From Gammaproteobacteria bacterium (lineage in GTDB: Bacteria; Pseudomonadota; Gammaproteobacteria; Steroidobacterales; UBA11654), in assembly GCA_029244925.1 (NCBI GenBank), contig JAQWQE010000010.1, positions 1 to 61,254 on the forward strand: a stretch of DNA of 61,254 nucleotides, written 5' to 3'. The notes under the pieces were generated by a model that saw only the letters and a list, made by a program, of their open reading frames with translations, was not told the origin of the DNA and made no database searches. A program made the translations under genes and the position numbers. Below, one piece after another: positions 52,586 through 60,325 of the stretch; the first letter of the stretch is position 1, and every line of letters starts with the position of its first letter.

Positions 52586-54382
52586 ATGTTTTTCCTAGTC
52601 AAATCTTTACAGTCCATACTGTCATCAAAAGATATTCTTAAGTTTTATCTAATTTCAGTAATATTAATTATTATTGCTTTGATGGAGGTAATTGGGCTAG
52701 CACTGATTTCTTTTTTAATTGTAAATTTAAATAATTTAGATTCTATTTTATCTAACAGTAATTTTTTCCAAAAGATTCTAATATTATTTAATCTCTCCGC
52801 ATACAACTCATCATACGTTCTTTGTATGTTCATTATTGGTTATTCTGTTGTAAATATAATAGCTTCAATGTCTGCAATTCGTTATATAGGCATATATTCA
52901 CAGATACTTGGAGCAAATATTAAGTCTAAAGTCGTTGAATATTTCCTCTACATGGAGTTGCTAAAGTTTACTCAAATCCCTACATCAAAAAGTATGTCTA
53001 GAGTTATTAATGATGGTAATGAGGTATCAGACATATTGTATTTTCTTATGCATCTTTTCAGTAAATGCATCCTCGCATTACTAATAATCGGTTTTTTATT
53101 AATCTTTAATACCCAGCTTACGATAATTATCGTAGCGATGCTTTCCATAACCTATCTAATAATATTTTTTGGCACTAAACCAATAATTACTTTTAATAGT
53201 TTAAATCAAACCCGGTTATTGGATTCAATACTGAATGTTGTAAAAAATATGTTTGGGTCTTTAAAAGAAATTATTTTTTATAATTCTCAAGAAGATGTAC
53301 TGTCAAAATTCTCAGAATTAAATAATAGTTTTGCAAAGGCTAAGGGCTCTAATATGGCTATAGCTCAAATGCCAAGATCTTTTATAGATTCACTAATCTT
53401 AATAGCTTTAGTTGGCTTACTACTTTTTACAAAAATTAAGAACGTAGATCCTACTGTATTCTTCGCAACTTTTTCAATTTATGGTATTGCTGCTCTGAAG
53501 CTACTTCCAGCGTTCCAAAATATTTTCTATTTTTCTCATGAGATTTATGTTCGTTTTCCCTATTTAAAGAATATTTCAGATTTATTTTTAGAGTTTGATC
53601 AATCTCTTAAAATCAAGAGTAATAATTACAAAGAACCGATAATCATTGAAGATTCGATAGTTTTTAAGGATATTTCATTTAAACATCTGAATGCTAATGT
53701 CCATTCGTTAGAGAATATTAATCTGTCAATTAAGAATCATGAAAAAATTGCAATAGTAGGCCCAAGCGGTTCTGGTAAATCTACTTTTATAGATTTACTC
53801 TTAGGATTTATGGAGCCAACCCATGGGCAGATTTTAATTGATAGCCAAGAGCTTTCTTTTGATGACTTAGATAAGTATAGATTGAATTTTTCATATGTTC
53901 CTCAAAAAGTATTTTTTCTAGAAGCATCTATTAAAGAAAATATTGCTTTTGGGTCTGTATTTAATAAAAAGAAAAAAATAAATATAGATAAGATCCTTTT
54001 GGACTCAGAATTGCAAGAATTAGTTGATAAACTACCAAGCGGTTTAGATACATTGCTATCAGATGATAAACAAATCGTCTCAGGTGGACAAAAACAATGT
54101 ATTGCTATTGCAAGAGCATTAATGCGAGGAGGAAATATATTAATATTAGATGAGGCCACAAGTGCAATGGATACTGTTCTAGAGAAAAAAATATTTAAAT
54201 CTATTTTTAAATCAAATTTTAGTACTATTATTGCTGTTACTCATAAGCCTTCTATTCTCAAAGAATTTGATAGGATATATGTATTTAGGGAAGGAGTGAT
54301 TGAAGATTCCGGTAGCTTTGAATACCTGAGCAAAAATAGTAAATATTTTATTAATATGCTTGAAGATTATTCATCTGAATAA
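52586..54382 (+). CDS. Second ABC-type glycan exporter (PglK/MsbA-like)
   Basis: A 598-aa half-transporter. The N-terminal membrane domain spans residues about 15-310; the ATPase has Walker A GPSGSGKSTFIDLL near residue 392, signature VSGGQKQCIAIARAL (Leu replaced by Val, and Arg by Cys in the QRQR part), and Walker B NILILDEATSAMD. It resembles the transporter at 13111 in length and layout. It stands before gmd-fcl and after the divergent region, and would serve a second lipid-linked glycan or a protein-glycosylation route. Confidence 0.85.
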   Translation: MFFLVKSLQSILSSKDILKFYLISVILIIIALMEVIGLALISFLIVNLNNLDSILSNSNFFQKILILFNLSAYNSSYVLCMFIIGYSVVNIIASMSAIRYIGIYSQILGANIKSKVVEYFLYMELLKFTQIPTSKSMSRVINDGNEVSDILYFLMHLFSKCILALLIIGFLLIFNTQLTIIIVAMLSITYLIIFFGTKPIITFNSLNQTRLLDSILNVVKNMFGSLKEIIFYNSQEDVLSKFSELNNSFAKAKGSNMAIAQMPRSFIDSLILIALVGLLLFTKIKNVDPTVFFATFSIYGIAALKLLPAFQNIFYFSHEIYVRFPYLKNISDLFLEFDQSLKIKSNNYKEPIIIEDSIVFKDISFKHLNANVHSLENINLSIKNHEKIAIVGPSGSGKSTFIDLLLGFMEPTHGQILIDSQELSFDDLDKYRLNFSYVPQKVFFLEASIKENIAFGSVFNKKKKINIDKILLDSELQELVDKLPSGLDTLLSDDKQIVSGGQKQCIAIARALMRGGNILILDEATSAMDTVLEKKIFKSIFKSNFSTIIAVTHKPSILKEFDRIYVFREGVIEDSGSFEYLSKNSKYFINMLEDYSSE

Positions 54383-54434
54383 TAGTTATTTTTTTAGATG
54401 ACTATTTATAAATTATGAAAAGTTAGTTTATTTC

Positions 54435-54456
54435 TGCTTATATTAATAGTTAAGCA
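54435..54456 (+). promoter_or_regulatory. Hairpin upstream of gmd
   Basis: TGCTTA (54435-54440) and TAAGCA (54451-54456) form a 6-bp inverted repeat with a 10-nt loop, followed by two overlapping TATAGT boxes (54457-54467) that could serve as -10 elements for gmd. In the 111-bp gap after the ABC gene. Could be an operator or a weak terminator; no T-run follows. Confidence 0.25.
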
Positions 54457-54493
54457 TATAGTATAGTAATGATTTTAATTTCAAGGTAATAGG

Positions 54494-55615
54494 TTGACAA
54501 AAAAAGCGTTAATTACGGGAGTTACCGGGCAGGATGGCTCATATTTAGCAGAGTTTCTCCTTCAAAAAGGTTATGAAGTTCATGGCGTAAAACGTCGATC
54601 TTCATTATTTAATACATCGAGAGTTGATCATATTTATGAGGATCCTCATATTTCAGACCGTAATTTTTTTCTTCATTTCGGCGATTTAAGTGATTCAACA
54701 AATCTTATAAAGTTAATTCATGAAATTAGACCAGATGAAATTTATAACTTAGGAGCACAAAGCCATGTAGCAGTGAGTTTTGAAACACCAGAATATACAG
54801 CTGATGTTGATGGAATAGGAGCTTTGAGGATTCTAGAGGCCATTAGGATACTTGGTTTAGAAAAGAAGACTCGTTTTTATCAGGCTTCCTCATCAGAATT
54901 ATATGGACTCGTTCAAGAAACACCACAAAATGAAAACACACCTTTTTATCCAAGGAGTCCATATGCTGCTGCAAAGCTATATGCATACTGGATAACAATA
55001 AATTATAGAGAGGCTTATGGAATTTATGCTTGCAACGGCATACTGTTTAATCATGAATCTCCTCGGAGAGGAGAAACTTTTGTAACACGTAAAATTACTA
55101 AGGGACTTGCAAATATCTCTCAGGGACTAGAAAAATGTCTTTATATGGGAAACCTTGATTCACTCCGTGATTGGGGGCATGCAAAAGATTATGTTCGCAT
55201 GCAATGGATGATGCTACAACAAGATGAGGCAAAAGATTTTGTAATTGCTACAGGCGTTCAACATTCTGTTAGAGATTTTATAAATTGGTCAGCTTCTAAT
55301 TTAGGATTGACATTAAGATTTGAAGGTAACGGTGTGGAAGAATTTGCTGTTGTAGAGAAGATAGAAGGAGAGAATGCTCCTAATGTTAGCGTTAACGATG
55401 TAATTGTTAAAGTTGATAAGAAGTATTTTAGACCTACAGAAGTCGAAAGCCTTATTGGAGATGCAACATTAGCTAAAGATGAATTAGGATGGCAGCCAGA
55501 AATGACTGCAGAGGAAATGTGTTCTGAAATGGTTATAGAGGATTTAAAAATTGCTAAAAGAAATGCTTTTTTGAAAGAGCATGGACATGAAGTGAATATT
55601 TCCTCTGAGGAATAG
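54494..55615 (+). CDS. gmd: GDP-mannose 4,6-dehydratase
   Basis: A 373-aa enzyme starting at TTG 54494 behind AAGGTAATAGG. It has [49 protein letters not shown], the active-site SSSELYG and [10 protein letters not shown], and [20 protein letters not shown]. Length and all motifs are canonical Gmd. It converts GDP-D-mannose to the 4-keto-6-deoxy form used by Fcl. No manB/manC for GDP-mannose supply is visible in the window. Confidence 0.95.
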   Translation: MTKKALITGVTGQDGSYLAEFLLQKGYEVHGVKRRSSLFNTSRVDHIYEDPHISDRNFFLHFGDLSDSTNLIKLIHEIRPDEIYNLGAQSHVAVSFETPEYTADVDGIGALRILEAIRILGLEKKTRFYQASSSELYGLVQETPQNENTPFYPRSPYAAAKLYAYWITINYREAYGIYACNGILFNHESPRRGETFVTRKITKGLANISQGLEKCLYMGNLDSLRDWGHAKDYVRMQWMMLQQDEAKDFVIATGVQHSVRDFINWSASNLGLTLRFEGNGVEEFAVVEKIEGENAPNVSVNDVIVKVDKKYFRPTEVESLIGDATLAKDELGWQPEMTAEEMCSEMVIEDLKIAKRNAFLKEHGHEVNISSEE

Positions 55616-55616
55616 C

Positions 55617-56576
55617 ATGGATGCTGCTTCGCAAAAAATATTTTTAGCTGGACATAAAGGAATGGTCGGTTCCTCAATTTTGAGAAATCTTAAATCATTG
55701 GGATATAGAAATATTATTACATCGACTCGTGAAGAGCTTGATTTGACTCAACAGTCAGAAGTAAATAGTTTTTTTCAGAATAAAGAGTTCGATCAGGTCT
55801 ATATGGCTGCTGCTAGAGTTGGAGGTATTTATGCAAATAATACATACCCGGCTCAATTTATTTATGAGAACTTAATGATTGAGGCCAATGTAATACATTC
55901 AGCTTATATTAGTGGCGTAAAGAAGCTCTTGTTTTTGGGGAGTTCTTGTATATATCCCAAGAATTCGAAACAGCCTATGATCGAGAATATGCTTCTAACT
56001 GGAATTTTGGAGCCAACGAATGAACCATATGCTATTTCTAAAATAGCCGGAATAAAATTATGTGAAAGTTACAACAGAGAATATGGGACTGATTTTAGGA
56101 GTATTATGCCTACCAATCTTTATGGTCCAGGCGATAACTTTCATCCTGAAAATAGTCATGTTATCGCATCATTAATTCACCGTTTTCATAATGCAAAGCT
56201 AGATGAAAAAAGTAATGTCTCAGTCTGGGGGACAGGTAAACCCTTTCGCGAATTCCTGCATGTTGATGACATGGCTAGTGCAGCTATTCACGTAATGAAT
56301 CTAGAGAAAAGTGAATATCTTAAAAATACTGAACCTCAACTTTCACATATTAATATAGGAAGTGGAAAAGAATACACAATCTCCGATCTCGCAATGCTGA
56401 TTGCTGAAACTGTTAATTTCAAGGGAAATATTAAGTTTGATAAAGATAAACCTGATGGCACACCAAGAAAGCTTATAGATAGCACTCTATTAAGATCTAT
56501 GGGTTGGGAACCTCAATTAGATTTGAGAAAGGGGTTAAGAGACACTTATAATTGGTATTTAGAAAATATTGTTTGA
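55617..56576 (+). CDS. fcl: GDP-L-fucose synthase
   Basis: A 319-aa [20 protein letters not shown] at the start, [30 protein letters not shown] and the active-site [15 protein letters not shown]. It is a 3,5-epimerase/4-reductase that completes GDP-L-fucose synthesis with Gmd, one base after the gmd stop. Canonical length and motifs. Confidence 0.95.
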   Translation: MDAASQKIFLAGHKGMVGSSILRNLKSLGYRNIITSTREELDLTQQSEVNSFFQNKEFDQVYMAAARVGGIYANNTYPAQFIYENLMIEANVIHSAYISGVKKLLFLGSSCIYPKNSKQPMIENMLLTGILEPTNEPYAISKIAGIKLCESYNREYGTDFRSIMPTNLYGPGDNFHPENSHVIASLIHRFHNAKLDEKSNVSVWGTGKPFREFLHVDDMASAAIHVMNLEKSEYLKNTEPQLSHINIGSGKEYTISDLAMLIAETVNFKGNIKFDKDKPDGTPRKLIDSTLLRSMGWEPQLDLRKGLRDTYNWYLENIV

Positions 56577-56624
56577 TTTTTTTTAGTTTAAACAAGTCCC
56601 AATGATGAAAATATTAAGATAATT

Positions 56625-57437
56625 ATGAAAAAAAGTATTTGTTTAGTTTCTGGTGGTTTTGATCCCTTACATAGGGGTCATATCGAATATTTTAAAGCTG
56701 CAAAAAGATTATCTGACTATCTTATAGTGGCATTGAATTCTGACGATTGGCTGTCTCAGAAAAAGGGGTATGCTTTTATGCCATGGGAAGAAAGAGCCAG
56801 CATTATAAAAAACTTAGAGATAGTAGATGAGGTTATTGCCTTTGACGATGAAGATATGTCAGCTTCTGATGCTATTGAGAAGAGTCTAGCGATTGCTGAA
56901 TTAGTTATATTTGCTAATGGCGGTGATAGAGGGAAAACCAATTGTCCTGAACTTGATCGTTATGAAGGCAATGAAAGAGTTAAGTGGGAATTTGGAGTTG
57001 GTGGTACCAAAAAAATTAATAGCAGTTCTTGGCTTATTAATGATTTTATAGAGCAATATAATGAAGCTAATTTACCAAAAGGGTTTTCTGATATAACAAA
57101 TATTTCATCACCTTGGGGCAAAAATATTTCTTTTCTTGATGATAAAGGGTTCAAGGTTAAGCAACTCATAGTTAATCCTGATAGTAAGCTTAGTTTGCAA
57201 AAGCATAAACATAGAGCAGAACACTGGATAGTTGTTAGAGGAGTAGCAACGATAGAGATTGATGAAAAAAAATTTACTTTACAAACTGGAGAGTACACTT
57301 ATATACCTTTAGGCTCCAAGCATCGTTTGTCTAATGAGCATAATGAGGATTTGATCATTATTGAAGTCCAGTGTGGAGAGATTCTAGAGGAATCTGATAT
57401 CATTCGCTATGATGATAGCTATGGTAGATTAGAGTGA
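56625..57437 (+). CDS. Cytidylyltransferase-cupin fusion
   Basis: A 270-aa protein of two parts. Residues 1-145 are a nucleotidyltransferase of the TagD/RfaE-C type: SGGFDPLHRGHIEYFKAAKR (HxGH motif), ALNSDDWLSQKKG, and FANGGDRGKTNCPE. Residues about 160-270 form a cupin like the C-terminal domain of ManC/AlgA type II mannose-6-phosphate isomerases (SLQKHKHRAEHWIVVRG, YIPLGSKHRL). A fusion of these two is unusual: ManC normally joins the cupin to a guanylyltransferase. It follows gmd-fcl and precedes wecA, so it may prepare a phosphosugar or sugar nucleotide for this locus. Product unknown. Confidence 0.8.
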   Translation: MKKSICLVSGGFDPLHRGHIEYFKAAKRLSDYLIVALNSDDWLSQKKGYAFMPWEERASIIKNLEIVDEVIAFDDEDMSASDAIEKSLAIAELVIFANGGDRGKTNCPELDRYEGNERVKWEFGVGGTKKINSSSWLINDFIEQYNEANLPKGFSDITNISSPWGKNISFLDDKGFKVKQLIVNPDSKLSLQKHKHRAEHWIVVRGVATIEIDEKKFTLQTGEYTYIPLGSKHRLSNEHNEDLIIIEVQCGEILEESDIIRYDDSYGRLE

Positions 57438-57486
57438 CTCAAATTTTGACTAATTAAAAAAATTTTTAGGATAAATCCCCTCAAAT

Positions 57487-58587
57487 ATGTATAGAAAGTT
57501 TATTGGAATAACAATATTGGGTCTATATTTCCTGGTATTAGCTGTAGCAATAACTAATGGACCGCTAATTTCATATCAATCCTTGCTTCTAGGGGTCATT
57601 GGCTTGATAGTCATTACTTCCTTGATTTCATCTTTTGCTAAAAGTATCAAGTTGCTTGATACAGCAAATGAACAAAGAAAAAAGCATGAAGGTAGTGTTC
57701 CATTAATAGGTGGAATTATCATATATATATCAATAATATATGGAACTTTCGTTTTTGGTGTAGATCCTTTTTATCAGATTGTTGTTATCTCGCTAATACC
57801 CATACTTATTATTGGTATTCTTGATGGAATAGAATATATTAGAACTCCCATTTCTCTACGAGTGATTGCTCAAATTCTTTCTAGCTGGATCATTATTCTT
57901 TTCACAGACATCTATTTAAAAGATTTAGGAGATTTATTCGGACTTGGCATAATCACATTAGATGAGCTTGGTATACCTATAACAATCTTTTGTGTTGTTG
58001 GAGTATGCAATGCTTTCAATATGCTAGATGGAATGGATGGCCTTACAGGTTCTGTTAGTGTTGTGATAATTACTTCAATTTTAATCTTACTATATTTGAA
58101 TAATATCGCTTATAACTGGGGCCTCATTCTAATATTAAGTATTCTTGGTTTCCTTGCATTTAATCTCAGTCTTTTTGGTAATCAGCGAAAAATATTTTTA
58201 GGAGATCATGGGTCTACAGGCCTAGGCTATATAGTTTCTTGGAATCTAATATACCTCTCTCAGGAAACAGATCTTATTACTCCTGTATCTGCAATCTGGT
58301 TTATTTTTTTCCCTCTAACGGATACTGTGTTAATAATTATAAGAAGGATTAGGTCTTCAAAGTCTATATTTGTCCCAGATAGAAAACATATCCACTATTT
58401 TCTCTCTGATTCTGGTTATTCTGATGTTAAAATTTTGAGCATAATTGTTTCTATTTCTTTCGTAACAGCTTTAATTGGTGTTGCATCAAACTACTGGCAA
58501 ATTAAAGAATACTATCTTCTTTATGGATATCTTACTCTTGTGATATTTTTTATTATTCTAGGTGTTACAAGACCTGAAAAATCTTAA
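57487..58587 (+). CDS. wecA: Undecaprenyl-phosphate GlcNAc-1-phosphate transferase
   Basis: A 366-aa polytopic membrane protein of the WecA/MraY family with about ten helices. Motifs: LLDTANEQRKKHEGSVPLIG, FNMLDGMDGLTGSVSVVI, LGDHGSTGLGYIVSW, and PDRKHIHYFLSDSGYS, the His-rich cytoplasmic loop of WecA. It starts glycan assembly by moving GlcNAc-1-P (or a related HexNAc-1-P) to undecaprenyl phosphate. It provides a second initiation route beside the transferase at 29645. Convergent with cysQ, 26 bp apart. Confidence 0.9.
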   Translation: MYRKFIGITILGLYFLVLAVAITNGPLISYQSLLLGVIGLIVITSLISSFAKSIKLLDTANEQRKKHEGSVPLIGGIIIYISIIYGTFVFGVDPFYQIVVISLIPILIIGILDGIEYIRTPISLRVIAQILSSWIIILFTDIYLKDLGDLFGLGIITLDELGIPITIFCVVGVCNAFNMLDGMDGLTGSVSVVIITSILILLYLNNIAYNWGLILILSILGFLAFNLSLFGNQRKIFLGDHGSTGLGYIVSWNLIYLSQETDLITPVSAIWFIFFPLTDTVLIIIRRIRSSKSIFVPDRKHIHYFLSDSGYSDVKILSIIVSISFVTALIGVASNYWQIKEYYLLYGYLTLVIFFIILGVTRPEKS

Positions 58588-58613
58588 ACCATATCTTACC
58601 AATGAGAAATTGT

Positions 58614-59432
58614 TTATTCGTTTAATAAGGCCAAGATTCTCTTTTTGTTTTGATCATTATTGAAAGCTATAAATTCTGGGTTTAATAGACTTTCTTTAAG
58701 GTTATAAGTAAGAATATTTCTATCTAGAAGACTTATAATATTTCCGCCTGCAAACTTTATAATTGCATCCCCAGCAGCAATATCCCATTCTGATGTTGGG
58801 CCAAGCCTAAGATAAATATCTGCTGTACCGCATGCAACAAGACATAACTTAATTGAACTACCTTTTTTAATTAATTCATAGGACTCAAATTTATTTAATA
58901 AATTATCTAAATCTTTACTTGGATGTGATGAACTAGTTGCAATTTTTATTGGATCATCAATATTTTTAGAGACATATATTTGTTTCTCTTTTTTATTATC
59001 TTGACTATAAAAAGAGCCTGAGCAATTAGACCCCCAAAAAGTTTCATTAGAGACCGGAATATGAATTACTCCCAGCACAGGAAGATTATTTTCTATCAAA
59101 GCAATATTGACTGTAAATTCACCATTTCTTTTTATAAATTCTTTAGTCCCATCTAATGGATCAACAAGCCAATATCTATTCCATTTTGATCTTTTACTGA
59201 ATGGAATATCTGAATCCTCTTCTGAAAGAATTGGAATATGAGGATCTAATAGCCTTAGATTATGTAAAATTACATCATGAGATTTTTGATCTGCTTTTGT
59301 AAGAGGAGACGAATCTTCTTTAATTGTGTATTCAAAGTCAGAATTATAGACTTCTAGTATTGTTTCTCCTGCTTTTTTAGATATTTCAACCGCAGCATTA
59401 ATTAATTTCTTTTTACTGACTTTTTTTACCAT
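58614..59432 (-). CDS. cysQ: 3'(2'),5'-bisphosphate nucleotidase
   Basis: A 272-aa member of the inositol monophosphatase superfamily: ILSEEDSDIPF (metal-binding Glu), WLVDPLDGTKEFIKRNGEF (the key DPLDGT motif) and EWDIAAGDAIIKF near the C-terminus. KEFIKRNGEFTVNIALIE is specific to CysQ. It dephosphorylates 3'-phosphoadenosine 5'-phosphate, the by-product of PAPS use in sulfate reduction and sulfotransfer, matching the sulfotransferase at 31972. It lies alone on the minus strand; the gap to its right (59433-60001) has no clear promoter. Confidence 0.92.
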   Translation of the reverse strand: MVKKVSKKKLINAAVEISKKAGETILEVYNSDFEYTIKEDSSPLTKADQKSHDVILHNLRLLDPHIPILSEEDSDIPFSKRSKWNRYWLVDPLDGTKEFIKRNGEFTVNIALIENNLPVLGVIHIPVSNETFWGSNCSGSFYSQDNKKEKQIYVSKNIDDPIKIATSSSHPSKDLDNLLNKFESYELIKKGSSIKLCLVACGTADIYLRLGPTSEWDIAAGDAIIKFAGGNIISLLDRNILTYNLKESLLNPEFIAFNNDQNKKRILALLNE

Positions 59433-60001
59433 ATTTGAATTAAACTAAGAATATCTGATATAGGCTAAATATTTGTAATATATGCATATATCATTAATTT
59501 TTGCTAAAATTGTTTAAAAAGCTTGCAATTTTTCCTTCTAAAAGGAGAAAGTATATTCACGAAGCCGATCTCAAGGCAAAGCCAGAGCTTTCATTCGTTT
59601 CAATATACCAATTATATAATAATTAAGACTAGGATTTATGAGCATTTCTCATACAAACGATAAACAATTTGAAGATCACGCAATTCATTCACAGGTGCCT
59701 GTGTTAATAATAGCTTTGAGGTAATAAATATTCTTGGCGATGTGACAGAGAGAAAGCAAATTAGCAGAATAATCAGAAATACATACTAAGAAGCCTATTT
59801 TTTTTGGAGTTGAATGAAAAATTAGACATCGTATTTAGATCAAAGAGGAATTACATTTTACTTATTATTTCTATATTTATAAAAAAAACTTGCAAAATAG
59901 CTGATAATTAAGAAAAATGACTCCTCTCAACCAAATTCACGGTTGATAAATCACATTATGCTTTTTTTGAAGCCAAGTTAATTAAAGATTCACAGAGACA
60001 C
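59433..60001. other. 569-bp gap between cysQ and trxA
   Basis: Divergent intergenic region, very AT-rich. It holds a decayed thioredoxin copy (59638-59789, separate entry) and a small hairpin TCAACC/GGTTGA (59927-59932 and 59941-59946) near the trxA start. A possible trxA promoter is TTGAAT (59810-59815), 16 bp, TATTTA (59832-59837). I see no intact gene, tRNA or mobile element. Confidence 0.5.
59638..59789 (+). pseudogene. Decayed thioredoxin (trxA) remnant
   Basis: ATG 59638 opens a 28-codon frame (stop 59722-59724) starting MSISHTNDKQFEDHAIHSQ and continuing VPVLIIALR. This lines up with the start of the intact trxA product (GIIQTTDKTFEEDV, then VPVLVDF), including the TDK.FE and VPVL blocks, but breaks off before the CGPC active site. 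Another frame, 59727-59789, encodes GDVTERKQISRIIRNTY, weakly like the TrxA C-terminus (GAASKAQIENFINQNI). The simplest reading is a tandem trxA duplicate that lost its centre by deletion. The N-terminal match is good; the C-terminal one is tentative. Confidence 0.6.
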
Positions 60002-60322
60002 ATGGGAATAATACAAACAACAGACAAGACATTTGAAGAGGATGTTACATCTTCACATGTTCCAGTTCTTGTTGATTTTTGGGCTGAGTGGTGTGGTCCT
60101 TGTAAAATGATTGGACCAATTCTTGAAGAAATTGATCAAGAAATGAGTGATAAAATAAAAATTATAAAGCTTGATGTTGATAGCAATAGTCAAACAGCCA
60201 TGAACTATGCAATTAGGAGTATACCAACCCTAATTATCATTAAAGATGGAGAAGTCAAGTCACAACATATTGGTGCAGCCTCTAAGGCGCAAATAGAAAA
60301 TTTCATTAATCAAAATATTTAA
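60002..60322 (+). CDS. trxA: Thioredoxin
   Basis: A 106-aa thioredoxin with the redox active site in DFWAEWCGPCKMIGPILEE and the cis-proline loop SIPTLIIIKDG. It is a cytoplasmic disulfide reductase, for example for PAPS reductase and ribonucleotide reductase. The ATG at 60002 gives the normal family length. It lies 3 bp before rho, an arrangement widespread in gammaproteobacteria. Confidence 0.96.
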   Translation: MGIIQTTDKTFEEDVTSSHVPVLVDFWAEWCGPCKMIGPILEEIDQEMSDKIKIIKLDVDSNSQTAMNYAIRSIPTLIIIKDGEVKSQHIGAASKAQIENFINQNI

Positions 60323-60325
60323 CAT

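Noticed and set aside
59690-59703. CACAGG-TG-CCTGTG hairpin in the trxA remnant
   Set aside because: It falls on codons for the Gln-Val-Pro-Val block of the thioredoxin-like sequence, so the symmetry is probably a coding coincidence.
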